Notes: generated by a model not told the origin, from the letters alone. DNA of 64,000 nt from Streptosporangium sandarakinum (GCF_013409935.1 NZ_JACCCO010000004.1:1-64000), one strand, 5' to 3'. Positions 27,049 through 35,957 are shown, counted from the first letter of the stretch. A program made the numbers and translations.

Positions 27049-28368
27049 TCACTGACAAGGATGAGGCTCCAGCTCACATGCGGTGGGAAGCCCCAGCGTG
27101 CGGTAGAAGGTGTCGTTCTCGAAGCGTCCGCGCGGGTCGAATCTGCCTACGGCTCGGCGGAACTGCGGGAATCCGCCGGTGCCAGCGGCGCGCACCAGCT
27201 CCGGAGTGAAGTATTTGCCCCAGTGCGGCCGGCCGCCGAGGCCGTACAGCAGGCGTTGGATGTCGTCGAACAGCGGGCGGGCGGCGGTGATCCGGCCTTC
27301 GGCGTTCATGTACGACACGAAGCCGAAGTAGGTGCTGGGTGCCGCGCTGGTGGGGCTCAGGTGTCCGCGCGCCGGCCCGGTGGTCCGCAGGATGACGGGG
27401 TAGTGCAGCTTGTAGGACGAGGCGCTCAGAAGCTCCTTGAGGGAGGCGAACGCTTCGCCGAAGACGTCCAGGGGGACGGCGATCTCCATGTTCAGCTGAG
27501 GCGCCGGGATGCCGTTCTTGAATATCTCGTAGAGCGTCCCCTTGGCGTCGGCCGCGCAGAGGAACTTCTCCAGGGTCCGGGTGGCGGGTGTGCGGCCCTG
27601 GCCGTCGCCGATGTCGGCCATGAGGTGACGGCGGGTGCGGGCCACGACGTCGTTCAGGTCGGCGGTGTGCCCGTCGCGGGGCGGGCTGTCACCGTCGTGG
27701 GTGATCCAGGCGTGTGCGACCTCATGCTCGGTGAACCACCAGCACTTGGCGGCTGTGGAGGCGATGTTCCAGACCGGGTAGAGCTCGGGCAGGCTGTCGG
27801 CGGGGACGGTGATGCGGCTACAACGCATCTGGGCGGCGAGGCGGCCGCGAAGCTCCAGGCCGACGACCACGCCGAGGCACCCGAGGTTGAGGATCGCGGA
27901 CTCGAAGTCGTCGTCGGCCGGGGTGAGCCGGTGCAGGACGCCGGTGCCGTCCATGAGGTCGATGGCCGACACGCAGTCGGAGAGAGTGCCGCCGTACATG
28001 CCTTGCGCGTGGGTGCCCGTGGCGAGGGCACCGGCTACGGTCTGAGCGGTGATCACGGGCGGGCAGGCGGCGGGTTCGAGGCCGTGGCGGTCGAACGTCT
28101 TCCACACGTCGTCGAGCAGGGTGTCGCCGGTGACGCGCAGGTGTTCACCGCGCAGGTCGCACACTCCGCGGCCGGGGAGGTCGAGGACGATGCCGTGGGT
28201 GCGGTCCGGGCAGTGGAGCTGCGTGGGGTAGGTGAATCTCGACCCTAGGACGCGCACCTTGGCGTCCCCGTGCGTCAGCATCGACGCCAGTTGCTCCAGG
28301 GAGGTGATTCTCGTCCACTGGCCCTGGCCGGCGATGGCGACGTTGCCACTCCAGTTTGTGAGAGTCAT
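27049..28368 (-). CDS. FAD-linked oxidoreductase, GULO/ALO family
   Basis: A 439-residue protein with an N-terminal FAD-binding PCMH domain: VRVLGSRFTYPTQ, and VAGALATGTHAQGMYGGTLSD. The C-terminal sugar-acid oxidase domain includes the HWGKYF motif typical of gulonolactone and arabinonolactone oxidases. Family members oxidise aldonolactones or polyols with O2. The usual histidine for covalent FAD in the first loop is replaced here (GSRFTYP), so FAD may be non-covalent. It overlaps the NmrA gene by 4 nt (ATGA). Confidence 0.88.
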   Translation of the reverse strand: MTLTNWSGNVAIAGQGQWTRITSLEQLASMLTHGDAKVRVLGSRFTYPTQLHCPDRTHGIVLDLPGRGVCDLRGEHLRVTGDTLLDDVWKTFDRHGLEPAACPPVITAQTVAGALATGTHAQGMYGGTLSDCVSAIDLMDGTGVLHRLTPADDDFESAILNLGCLGVVVGLELRGRLAAQMRCSRITVPADSLPELYPVWNIASTAAKCWWFTEHEVAHAWITHDGDSPPRDGHTADLNDVVARTRRHLMADIGDGQGRTPATRTLEKFLCAADAKGTLYEIFKNGIPAPQLNMEIAVPLDVFGEAFASLKELLSASSYKLHYPVILRTTGPARGHLSPTSAAPSTYFGFVSYMNAEGRITAARPLFDDIQRLLYGLGGRPHWGKYFTPELVRAAGTGGFPQFRRAVGRFDPRGRFENDTFYRTLGLPTACELEPHPCQ

Positions 28369-29312
28369 GCGGGTCCAAACATGTGCTGTGTGGGCGGGTG
28401 CGGGTGAGGGCAGGACTCGAAGCCGAGGCCGAAGCAGCAGGCGTGGGTCTGCGTCCAGGCCGCCAGGTCGGTGGTGGGGCGGCCTAGGAGCTGCTCAGCG
28501 ACGCGGGTCGGCGCGGCGTCCCCTTCGGTGCCGATCCGCTCCCATAGGCCGAGCACCTGTTCGGCTGCGGGTCGGCGCATTCCGTACTTGCCGAGGCTCG
28601 CGATGAAGTGCTCGTCGTCCTGGCGCTGGAACGTGATCGGTCGCCCGGTCGCCGCGTGGATGGCCGAGGCCCATTCAGCGCAGGTCGCCTGCGCGTGGTG
28701 GCTCATCAACGCGTCGCTCAGGTCGATGGACTCGGGGGAGAGGATCTTGCGGCAGAACAGCTCGGCGGCGTCATCGCAGGTGATGTACGAAAACGGGCGG
28801 TCGGCCTCGACGGGAAAGGCGAACGACCCGTTTTCGGCGATGGATTTGCACTGGTAGAGGATGTTCTCCAGGAACATGGGCAGCGGGACGAGGTCGTATT
28901 CGATCCCGGACTCACACAGCAGGACGTCGAGCGCTGCGACCTCGTCGGCCATGGCGCACTGCCCCGCGGTGAACTGGATGCCCAGGCACACGATGCGCTT
29001 GACACCGGCCTCCTGAGCCGCCCGCAGGTACATGTAGCCGATCTCGACACGGCGGTCGATGGGAGGCACCATCAGCATGGTGTCGGTGCCGGACAACGCC
29101 TCAGCCAACGACCCGGAGCGGTTCGGCTCCCAGTCGCGGAGCTGCACGTCGATGTCGTGGACGGCGCGGCCGGCGGTTTGAGCCTCGGGAATCGCCAGAC
29201 GCAACGTCAGCTCCGGCGCGTCAGCAGCGAGACGCCGCAGGGTGTAGTGGCCCACCTTGAAGAAGTTGCGGGTCGCGCCGAGCACCGTGACGGTCGGCAT
29301 GGAGTCGGTCAT
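28365..29312 (-). CDS. NmrA-like NAD(P)-binding protein
   Basis: A 315-residue atypical short-chain dehydrogenase. The N-terminal Rossmann strand and loop are VTVLGATRNFFKVGHYTL. The second glycine of the usual GATG is altered. Conserved features are TDTMLMVPPIDRR, AGVKRIVCLG and a Tyr-containing PFSYITCDDAAE. Proteins of this class are reductases or redox sensors. The N-terminal ATG overlaps the stop of the dioxygenase gene. The Cys-rich tail (HACCFGLGFESCPHPHPP) is unusual. Confidence 0.8.
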   Translation of the reverse strand: MTDSMPTVTVLGATRNFFKVGHYTLRRLAADAPELTLRLAIPEAQTAGRAVHDIDVQLRDWEPNRSGSLAEALSGTDTMLMVPPIDRRVEIGYMYLRAAQEAGVKRIVCLGIQFTAGQCAMADEVAALDVLLCESGIEYDLVPLPMFLENILYQCKSIAENGSFAFPVEADRPFSYITCDDAAELFCRKILSPESIDLSDALMSHHAQATCAEWASAIHAATGRPITFQRQDDEHFIASLGKYGMRRPAAEQVLGLWERIGTEGDAAPTRVAEQLLGRPTTDLAAWTQTHACCFGLGFESCPHPHPPTQHMFGPA

Positions 29313-30121
29313 CGCGCATCCCAGCTCTGCGTCGTCGTGGTCTCCTTGTAGAGGTCCACCGGGTTGACGTCGTTCGGGTGGTAGCCCAGCAGCAGCCGGC
29401 TTTCGGGGAAGAGGTGGTCGGCTGCCGTGGCCAGGTCGCAGGGGTGGTCGTACGGGCGCAGCCATGCCTGCCCGAAGCGGATGATGGCGCTACGCCGCTC
29501 CTGGGTCAGGTTGGGCAGGACGGCGTGCCACATGGTGTTGCCGAAGACGACCGCGTCGCCGGGTTCGGCGCGAACGATCAGGCCGCCCTCCGGGACGTCG
29601 CCCCGGGCGAGAGCGTCGTTCGCCGCCTGCCAGTAGGTGTCGCTCTTGTGGTTCACGGGCCAGCGGTGGGAGCCGGGGATGAGCACGAGGTTGCCGCTGT
29701 TGTCCGGCCGCGTGTCGGTGAAGAAGACCTGCGCCTTGAGGTGCAGCGGCCCGTTCACCTCGTCGTACGGACGTTCCAGGAAGGCCCCGGAGTCGCGGTG
29801 CCACGGCTCGTGGGCCTGCTGGTAGACCTCCCGGCGCAGCGCTTCGCTGCCCAACACCTGGAGCGACCCGTTGAGAATGCCGTACGGGACGGACATCAGG
29901 TCGCGGCACCCGAAAAGCAGTTGGTACTCGGGGATGACGTTCGCGGCGTTGCGGACCTGCGTCAGGGCGCGGTTCGTGTTGAACGAGCTGTGCGTTAGGG
30001 CCCGCTCGTTGGTGAGCTGCTGGACGGCGTTGTCCAGCGTTTTGACGATGGCGTCGGGCACGGCCTCCTTGATGAGTACGAATCCCTGCTCGGTGAACTG
30101 GGTGAGAACCTGTGAAGTCAC
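29309..30121 (-). CDS. phytanoyl-CoA dioxygenase (PhyH) family Fe/2-oxoglutarate oxygenase
   Basis: A 270-residue protein with the facial triad and 2-oxoglutarate-binding Arg in order: HxD in EPWHRDSGAFLE, distal His in GNTMWHAVLPN, and Arg in ERRSAIIRFGQAW. The family hydroxylates or halogenates small molecules. In actinomycetes it is frequent in biosynthetic clusters. The substrate is unknown. It overlaps both neighbours by 4 nt (HIT upstream, NmrA downstream), which argues for stoichiometric co-expression. Confidence 0.88.
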   Translation of the reverse strand: MTSQVLTQFTEQGFVLIKEAVPDAIVKTLDNAVQQLTNERALTHSSFNTNRALTQVRNAANVIPEYQLLFGCRDLMSVPYGILNGSLQVLGSEALRREVYQQAHEPWHRDSGAFLERPYDEVNGPLHLKAQVFFTDTRPDNSGNLVLIPGSHRWPVNHKSDTYWQAANDALARGDVPEGGLIVRAEPGDAVVFGNTMWHAVLPNLTQERRSAIIRFGQAWLRPYDHPCDLATAADHLFPESRLLLGYHPNDVNPVDLYKETTTTQSWDAR

Positions 30122-30633
30122 GGTGCGCTGCTTTCTGCCGTTCCGGTGGGTGGGAGCTCCTCACGGAGTGCCGCGCGCAGCCGTTGCGCTACCTCGTCCT
30201 TCCGGGCGGGGTCGGCTAGCCGGGGGAAAACGACGATCGAATCGCCGTCGTAGCGCGGCACGACATGCATGTGGAAGTGGAAAACGGTCTGGTGGGCGGC
30301 CAGGCCGCTGGCGTGGACGAGGTTGACGCCGGCCGCCGAGCAGGACACGCGCAGGGCGTTCGCCACCTGCTTCGCGGTCGCCATGACCGCCTGGAAGGAC
30401 TCGTCCGAGATGTCGAACAGGTCCTGGCAGTGCTGCTTGGGGATGACCAGCGTGTGTCCGTATGTGGCCGGTAGGTGGTCCAAGAAGCACAAGGTGTCCG
30501 GCGTCTCGGCGATGACGTGGCCTTCGACCTCCCCGTTGACGATGGCGCAGAAGACGCAAGGGGACTGCGGGTCCTCGGCCAGGTCTTGCGTCGAGTACCG
30601 AGATAGCCAGCGAGGGTCGAAGCTCAGCGCCAT
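30118..30633 (-). CDS. HIT-family nucleotide hydrolase/transferase
   Basis: A 171-residue protein with the histidine triad HFHMHVVP and an N-terminal zinc-type CVFCAIVNGEVEG. It is a typical HIT fold acting on nucleotidyl linkages (adenylate, AppppA or similar). The ATG at 30633 is chosen. A GTG at 30642 with GAAAGG nearby is an alternative. It is the first gene of the leftward operon and faces the XRE regulator at 30915. The 280-nt gap between them should hold both promoters, but I could not pick clear boxes. Confidence 0.88.
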   Translation of the reverse strand: MALSFDPRWLSRYSTQDLAEDPQSPCVFCAIVNGEVEGHVIAETPDTLCFLDHLPATYGHTLVIPKQHCQDLFDISDESFQAVMATAKQVANALRVSCSAAGVNLVHASGLAAHQTVFHFHMHVVPRYDGDSIVVFPRLADPARKDEVAQRLRAALREELPPTGTAESSAP

Positions 30634-30914
30634 CGCGTAACGCACCTTTCGGCTCGGGTTCCGCTTCGTGTGGCACTCCTGCCGAGGAGAGATGTCATCT
30701 GGCGGCTGCCTTCCTTGAGTGGTCCGCCGGGGTTCCGCGGGAGGTAGGGACTTGACTGTCCGCCGTAAGCAGGGGGTGTCACCAGTGGCGATTGACGCCC
30801 TCATAGGGGGCATCTACGGTCCGACCAGAGGGCACGGCGGGCCCCTTGTCGGATCCGGCCGGCTGAAGGAAGGTGGGGTGCGACCGTTGATGCATGCCTT
30901 CGCGGAGATCCCCC

Positions 30915-32300
30915 ATGCCGACTCACGATGCGCGCTGCGCGGGAGAGATCCGCGCCCGCGCGGTGGCCGTCCACGGCGGCGTGCTGCCGCTTGCGGTGCT
31001 GCATGACCTCGCCCGGCAGATCGCGGCCTGCTGCGGACATGGTCTTCTCAAGAGCGCTCGCCTGGCGCGGGGCTGGACGGTGGCAGAGGCGGTCGCCCAG
31101 CTGCTGCAGGCCGGGAAAGCTGCGGGGTTGCCCGAGCGTGGGGTCGAGGTGCGGGCATGGCGCCGCTGGGAGAACGGCCAGCACATCGGCGCCGACTACC
31201 AGGACCGTCTCGCTCGCCTGTTTCAGACCGGACCCGTGCAGCTCGGCTTCGCCGTCGACTACACGCCGCACCCACCGGACGGTGGAGGTGATCGTACGAA
31301 CCGCCGCGACGCGCTGCGACTAGGCGCTGGTGCTCTCTTGGCTCCGGTGGTGTCCAGCGCCGAAAGCGAGGCGCGGGAGCTGACCCGCCGGAGCGAGGAA
31401 ACCGATCTGGGGTCGAGCAGCATCGCTTACCTGAAGCAGGTCATCGACGACTACGGCCGTAACTACTCCCGTTACGGCGCCGATGAGCTGTGGCAGGCCG
31501 CGCACCGGGATCGCCGCCACATCGCCGAGCTGCTCGGGCTGCGCATGACGTTGTCGCAGCGGCGAGAGCTGTACGTCGCGGTGGCCTGGTTGTCGCTGAC
31601 CTTGGCGTGGACATCGCATGACCGCGGGGACATCCGGGCGGCGCTGGCTTACGCTGCCGACGCCCGCCACCATGCCGATGAGGCCGGCCACGCTGAGGCG
31701 GTGGCGTGGACATGGGATGTAGAGGCCACGACGTGGCTGTATGACGATCAGCCAGAGCGGGCGCTGGACGCCGCGCGGCGCGGCGCTGCTCTCGCGCCGG
31801 CCGAAAGTGCCGCGCAGACTCGTCTGGTCGGGCAGCTCGCACGCATCCACGCTCGGCTCGGCCACGTTGATGCGGCTTGCGCCGCATTGCAGGTGCTGGG
31901 TGCTCAGGCGGAGCGGCATCCGCTACACCAGCCGGGGCTGTTCGCCGCTGACTCGGTGCGGGCCTGGTCGGTGGCAGCGACCTCCAATCTGTGGTTGGGC
32001 CGTTACGAGCAGGCTCGTTCCTACGCCAGCCAAGCGCTGGAGGTGTATGAGCAGGAGCCGCAGATCTCGCCGACTCGGCGGGCGATCACCGCGCTGGACT
32101 TGGGCATCGCGTGTGCCCGGCTCGGCGACGCCGATCAGGCTGTCGCTCACGGCCTGGCGGCGATCTCCACCCAGCGGTACGCCGCGGCGATCGTCACCCG
32201 TGGCTCGGCTCTGGGCGCAACGCTGGAACGCATCTACCCCAGCGCCGCGGTGGTCGGTGAGTTCCGCGCTTCTCTGGCGGAGAGGAAGAGTGCCGGGTGA
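30915..32300 (+). CDS. XRE-family regulator with TPR-like C-terminal domain
   Basis: About 461 residues. The N-terminal helix-turn-helix covers LLKSARLARGWTVAEAVAQLL and VRAWRRWENGQHIGADYQDRLARLF. A linker with NRRDALRLGAGALLAPV follows, then a long TPR-like helical region (DIRAALAYAADARHHADEAGHAEA). GGAG lies 7 nt before the ATG at 30915. This architecture is common in actinomycete regulators that sense a small molecule or peptide. Divergent placement makes it the likely regulator of the HIT-PhyH-NmrA-FAD operon. Confidence 0.85.
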   Translation: MPTHDARCAGEIRARAVAVHGGVLPLAVLHDLARQIAACCGHGLLKSARLARGWTVAEAVAQLLQAGKAAGLPERGVEVRAWRRWENGQHIGADYQDRLARLFQTGPVQLGFAVDYTPHPPDGGGDRTNRRDALRLGAGALLAPVVSSAESEARELTRRSEETDLGSSSIAYLKQVIDDYGRNYSRYGADELWQAAHRDRRHIAELLGLRMTLSQRRELYVAVAWLSLTLAWTSHDRGDIRAALAYAADARHHADEAGHAEAVAWTWDVEATTWLYDDQPERALDAARRGAALAPAESAAQTRLVGQLARIHARLGHVDAACAALQVLGAQAERHPLHQPGLFAADSVRAWSVAATSNLWLGRYEQARSYASQALEVYEQEPQISPTRRAITALDLGIACARLGDADQAVAHGLAAISTQRYAAAIVTRGSALGATLERIYPSAAVVGEFRASLAERKSAG

Positions 32301-32353
32301 AGTGCTGGTCGTTGAACTCTCGACGCGCGATCGTCAGAGTGTGCTGTCTGCCC

Positions 32354-32449
32354 GTGTGCAGGGAAATTGCCTCACGTACTGACGGATCCGGTCGCGGTCC
32401 TCGGGGAACGCGCTCTGCCAATCGTGCTCCAGCGGCATCCAAGCGGCCG
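32354..32449 (-). pseudogene. decayed copy of the 3' end of a NUDIX gene
   Basis: These 96 bp match 33616-33711, the end of the intact NUDIX gene, at about 94 percent (roughly six differences), in the same orientation. They encode the C-terminal stretch around HDWQSAFPEDRDRIRQYVRQF but nothing upstream. Bases 32301-32586 hold no other gene, apart from an open frame (VTRAVEIPADVLGALIDIPV) that leads into the next regulator. Confidence 0.8.
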
Positions 32450-32586
32450 CGATCGACCTCGACACCATACGGAGGGTCACCCGGGCGGTCGAGATCCCCG
32501 CTGACGTTCTTGGCGCGCTTATTGATATCCCGGTCTGTCCTGTGGCTACGGTGGCCTCGACAGCCACTCCGGTCGAGGAGGACCCG

Positions 32587-33582
32587 ATGCATCGCCGTAC
32601 CCTCCTGTCCGCCGTAGGGCTGGCGATCCCCGCACACCTGCTGGCCAAACTGGATGACGCCCTGGCCGTGGGGCTGGCGTCGCCCACCCCTCCGGACCTG
32701 TCGCGCATCACTGCCCGCCTCACCCAGGCGCGGGCCCGATACGACATGGGTGATCTCACACGGCTGATCGCCGACCTACCTGAACTGCTGACCAACGCAC
32801 ATGAGGCGGCCGACCTCCACCCCAGGCCGGACGCCTACACGCTCGCGGCGTCCTGCTACGACCTGGCGACCCTGGCCCTCAACAAGATCGGCGGCCACCA
32901 GGCGAGCCGCATCACTGCGGACCGCGCCACGATGCTGGCCAAACTGTCCGGCTCACCGGTCAGCATGGCCTCCTCGGCGCGGTGCCTGGGCATCGTGCTG
33001 CGACAGGAGGGCCGCGAGGCGGTCGCCGACCAGGTCACACTGCGCGCCATCGCACTCCTGGAGTCCACCGGGCTCACCCAGCCCGCCGAGGCCGCGACCT
33101 ACGCGCAGATGCTATGCGCCAGCGCCTACAACTCCGCTCGACTCGGCGACCGCGACAGGGCCCTGTCGATGATTCGAGAAGCGTCCCAGGCCGCGGCTCA
33201 TCTGCCCGCTATCCTGGGCCAGCGCCACGCCTTCAGTTCCGCGCACATCGCGGGGTACACGGTCAGCGTGCATTGGCGGTTGGGCGACGCGGGCGCGGCA
33301 CTCCACGCCGGCCACGACCTGCATCCGAGCCAATTGCCTACGCCCGAACGGCGGGGGCGGCTGCACACGGACCTGGCGCGGGCGTGGTGGCAGTGGGGCA
33401 AACCAGAGCAGACGGCATCCGCCCTGCTGGCCGCGTACCGGCATGCGCCGAGCGAGGTCCGCGACCGGCCCGCGATCCGGCAGATAGCGGTGGAGCTGGC
33501 CGAGCGGCACCCCCGGGTGGCAGGCGTTCCCGAGCTCACCTTGGCTGTCAGCCACCGCCACAGATCGCGTCCCAGCGCGTAG
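32587..33582 (+). CDS. TPR-type regulator lacking its HTH domain
   Basis: A 331-residue protein starting MHRRTLLSAVGLAIPAHLL, with GAGGAGG 5 nt before the ATG. It consists of TPR-like helices (ITARLTQARARYDMGDLTRLI, LLESTGLTQPAEAATYAQML) like the C-terminal half of the XRE regulator upstream, but has no DNA-binding domain. The frame stays open upstream (DTIRRVTRAVEIPADVLGALI) as far as the NUDIX remnant. The gene therefore looks beheaded by recombination, with translation rescued by the strong RBS. It may act only as a sensor, or not at all. Confidence 0.7.
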   Translation: MHRRTLLSAVGLAIPAHLLAKLDDALAVGLASPTPPDLSRITARLTQARARYDMGDLTRLIADLPELLTNAHEAADLHPRPDAYTLAASCYDLATLALNKIGGHQASRITADRATMLAKLSGSPVSMASSARCLGIVLRQEGREAVADQVTLRAIALLESTGLTQPAEAATYAQMLCASAYNSARLGDRDRALSMIREASQAAAHLPAILGQRHAFSSAHIAGYTVSVHWRLGDAGAALHAGHDLHPSQLPTPERRGRLHTDLARAWWQWGKPEQTASALLAAYRHAPSEVRDRPAIRQIAVELAERHPRVAGVPELTLAVSHRHRSRPSA

Positions 33583-33598
33583 TTCGGTGGTGTACCGC

Positions 33599-34120
33599 TC
33601 AAGCCGTCATAACCAGTGTGCAGGGAAATTGCCTCACGTACCGACGGATCCGGTCGCGGTCCTCAGGGAACGCGCCCTGCCAATCGTGCTTCAGCGGCAC
33701 CCAGGCGGCCGGCTGATGGCTTTCCTCTGACAGGGGGTGTCCGCGGTCGATGATCGCCGCGTACGCCAGCCCGAGCGTCGGTGACCAGTCTGATCGATAG
33801 GAGCGTAGGAAGACGGCTGCCGGCGCGGCCGACAGTTCCCCCGAGACGCCCGTCTCCTCCAGGAGTTCCCTGGCTGCGGCTTCGCGTGGTGTCTCGTCCG
33901 GCTCGACTTTGCCGCCGGGCGGGACCCAGCCGCGCCACCGGTGTCGGACGAGCAGGATGTGGCTGAAGGTGGGATCGATGGCCCAGACCTCGGCGGCGAG
34001 AGGCTCCATCGGCCCTGTGCGGGCTTCTTCGAGCCAGGTGCGAGCGTCGTCGAATTCCTGTACGGCGCGGCGGGCGTCAGCGGCCGCCGCGTCCAGGGTC
34101 CTCTGCGTCACGTGGATCAC
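33599..34120 (-). CDS. NUDIX hydrolase
   Basis: A 173-residue protein with the full Nudix box GGKVEPDETPREAAARELL followed by EETGV. The N-terminal extension is helical (LDAAAADARRAVQEFDDARTWLEEA). Start GTG at 34120 with AAGG at a distance is weak. The C-terminal end is the source or sister of the decayed 96-bp copy at 32354. NUDIX genes often pair with XRE/TPR regulators in actinomycetes. The substrate is not predictable. Confidence 0.88.
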   Translation of the reverse strand: MIHVTQRTLDAAAADARRAVQEFDDARTWLEEARTGPMEPLAAEVWAIDPTFSHILLVRHRWRGWVPPGGKVEPDETPREAAARELLEETGVSGELSAAPAAVFLRSYRSDWSPTLGLAYAAIIDRGHPLSEESHQPAAWVPLKHDWQGAFPEDRDRIRRYVRQFPCTLVMTA

Positions 34121-34181
34121 CCGCGCTACCTTATGCAGTCGCTATAGGGGCTGTGGGGCGTTCGGGATGTGCTTCAGCGCT

Positions 34182-34310
34182 CAGCGCCGGCCCTCCTCGC
34201 CGGAGCCGGGACCGTCTTGGATGAGCCGCTCAGCCTCATCGTGGAGGGCGGCGATGAGGAGCAGAGGCAGGCGCATATCGTCTCCGACGATCTCGTCGAG
34301 CACGTCCACG
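34182..34310 (-). CDS. possible small protein, 42 aa
   Basis: A short frame with GTG start preceded by GAGGAGG at 5-6 nt encodes MDVLDEIVGDDMRLPLLLIA, then an acidic helix (HDEAERLIQDGPGSGEEGRR). The sequence has acidic, coding-like character unlike the Arg/Pro-rich out-of-frame translations around it. Coordinates may be off by a base. No function recognised. Confidence 0.45.
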
Positions 34311-34434
34311 GGCGCCTCCTCAGTATCGGACGCCCCATATGCCCCATGCGTTCACATTTACGGGGCTTGGGGTGCGCCCGCTTTGGGAGCACTTTGGGGA
34401 TGGTGTTGCTGTGAAGGGCGCCCTCAAACGCGTG

Positions 34435-34463
34435 GAGCCCCCGCCCATGCTCGGGCGGGGGCT
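34435..34463. terminator. intrinsic terminator hairpin
   Basis: GAGCCCCCGCCC pairs perfectly with GGGCGGGGGCTC across a short ATGCTC-type loop. It lies immediately downstream of the small leftward gene at 34479. Confidence 0.8.
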
Positions 34464-34478
34464 CCTTGCGGCGTACCG

Positions 34479-34619
34479 CTACCCCTCGCCCCGCCGGATC
34501 GCCTCCATCTCCTCCACCGGAGCACCCGCCGCCTCGGCGAGCCGTGCCCGCGCGGCGTCCAAGTCGAGCTGAGCGAGGACGGAGAAGAGAGCACGCGCGT
34601 CAGGATCCATACCGCTCAT
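34479..34619 (-). CDS. small acidic helical protein, 46 aa
   Basis: Encodes MSGMDPDARALFSVLAQLDL followed by DAARARLAEAAGAPVEEMEA. Helical and acidic, with GGGGAA close to the ATG. A strong terminator follows. Coding-like composition and the terminator favour a real gene of unknown role. Confidence 0.5.
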   Translation of the reverse strand: MSGMDPDARALFSVLAQLDLDAARARLAEAAGAPVEEMEAIRRGEG

Positions 34620-34724
34620 GTTCCCCGCCCGGGTGATCGTCCGCAGACAGACAGCACGACACCCCCCCGCGCGCAAGAGGCCGAGACTGTCGTTACGCCT
34701 GAGACGCGGTTCCTCCCAGCGGAC

Positions 34725-35141
34725 CTAGTCTCGATCGATAGCGCGCTGGAGCTGGATGTCGCTGGCCGCGACATCTGCTACCCCTACGGTGCGCTCGTAG
34801 CTACAGACGATGCAGTGCCCGATGATGGTCTCGTCATACTGCTCGTCGTCGCAGTGGGACCCGACGAGGGATCTGTTGCCGCATACGGGGCACTCCCCGA
34901 CAGCAAGGTGTTCTTTCCGCTCTGCCCACGAACGCGGCGTTAGTGAGTACTGCTCGACGTAGTTGATTTGCTCTCGGCGCGCGCGTTCCTCGGCGCCCAG
35001 CGCCTCCAGATACCTAGAAGCGCGACTCTGCTCGGCGGCATCTTCGGCCTCGTGACCACTCCTTGGGTCGCGCTCGTCCATCTGCGCCTGGTCGTGCTCG
35101 CCGATCGGGAAGTCCATGTCAAAGGGATCCGTGGTCATCAA
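34725..35141 (-). CDS. hypothetical protein with C-terminal zinc ribbon
   Basis: A 138-residue protein. The N-terminal half is acidic and charged (GEHDQAQMDERDPRSGHEAED). The C-terminal half has two CxxC-type knuckles, ECPVCGNRSLVGSHC and HCIVCSYERTVG, likely one zinc ribbon. The family is not recognised. Such proteins in actinomycete accessory regions are often nucleic-acid-binding. It stands alone, with the small hairpin at 35203-35226 upstream. Confidence 0.7.
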   Translation of the reverse strand: MMTTDPFDMDFPIGEHDQAQMDERDPRSGHEAEDAAEQSRASRYLEALGAEERARREQINYVEQYSLTPRSWAERKEHLAVGECPVCGNRSLVGSHCDDEQYDETIIGHCIVCSYERTVGVADVAASDIQLQRAIDRD

Positions 35142-35202
35142 GTCAGCATGACACGGCGTTCAGCGGTTCTCTGGGGATCGTCCGTAGCCGGACAGCGCGA
35201 TG

Positions 35203-35226
35203 CCCCTACCCCGAGGGGCAGGGGCG
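35203..35226. terminator. short terminator-like hairpin
   Basis: GCCCCT and AGGGGC pair around ACCCCG, directly after the stop of the leftward lipoprotein gene at 35238. It is G/C-rich with no U-run, so only a modest call. Confidence 0.5.
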
Positions 35227-35237
35227 TCAGAGGGTTG

Positions 35238-35723
35238 TCACTCCACGATCTCGCCCAGTGCCGTGTCGAACGCCTTCGCCTGGTCCGGGGGCAGCTCCTT
35301 CGATACCCGCACCAGCACCGGCCCCGCGACATAGTCGTACTCGCCGAGCGCGGGCATCTTCTTGCCGATCTGCTGGATGTAGTCGGCACGCTGCTCCGCC
35401 TGGTCGGCGTCGTCGAACACCTCGACGCTGCCGCCGAGTTGGACGTCGCCCTTGTCGACGCCGACGAGCTTGGAGGCGTCGACCCGTTGGTCGGTGAACG
35501 ATGCCTTGGAGGTGTAGCCGTTGGGGCGACCGAGGAGCTTGTTCGGGTCGTCGTTGGCTGTGTAGGTCACGGTGAGCGAGACCGGCAGGCCCTTATCGGT
35601 GAGTGCCTTGATGACGCCGGCAGCGTCCAAGTCGGTGCTCGCTCCGCCGCACGAGGTGATGGCGGCGACCAGTGCTCCGGCGGTGAGAGCCGTTCTCAGG
35701 CGGAGGGAGAGGGGGGTGGGCAT
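35238..35723 (-). CDS. lipoprotein of unknown function
   Basis: A 161-residue protein with a signal peptide and lipobox (LTAGALVAAITSCGGAS, Cys at about residue 25), so it is predicted to be anchored to the outer face of the membrane. The mature domain (VIKALTDKGLPVSLTVTYTA, then SVEVFDDADQAEQRADYIQQ) resembles small actinomycete lipoproteins that carry one compact alpha/beta domain. It precedes a short hairpin. The 234-nt gap to the divergent GNAT gene should contain both promoters. Confidence 0.8.
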   Translation of the reverse strand: MPTPLSLRLRTALTAGALVAAITSCGGASTDLDAAGVIKALTDKGLPVSLTVTYTANDDPNKLLGRPNGYTSKASFTDQRVDASKLVGVDKGDVQLGGSVEVFDDADQAEQRADYIQQIGKKMPALGEYDYVAGPVLVRVSKELPPDQAKAFDTALGEIVE

Positions 35724-35957
35724 GGGAGTCTCCGTTGGCTGTGGGGTGGGCTCGATGTCTTGGTGATCTTCAGACGCCTGGGTGGGGTGTGGCGGTTACA
35801 CGTGTGTGTGACATTCCTGGCCGACTGCGCTATTGGATGAGGTTGCGGCGCCGGCGGTGCGCTGCTGTTCGCCGTACGGCATCGTTAGGGCAGACCGGCT
35901 CCCGGCCCTCGGCAGCAGAGCCTTCCACCTTGATCGACATCACGACACCATGAGACG

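Noticed and set aside
24941..27058. Plus-strand frames antisense to the ligase
   Set aside because: The LigA frame has all catalytic motifs. The plus-strand frames are low-complexity and have no signals.
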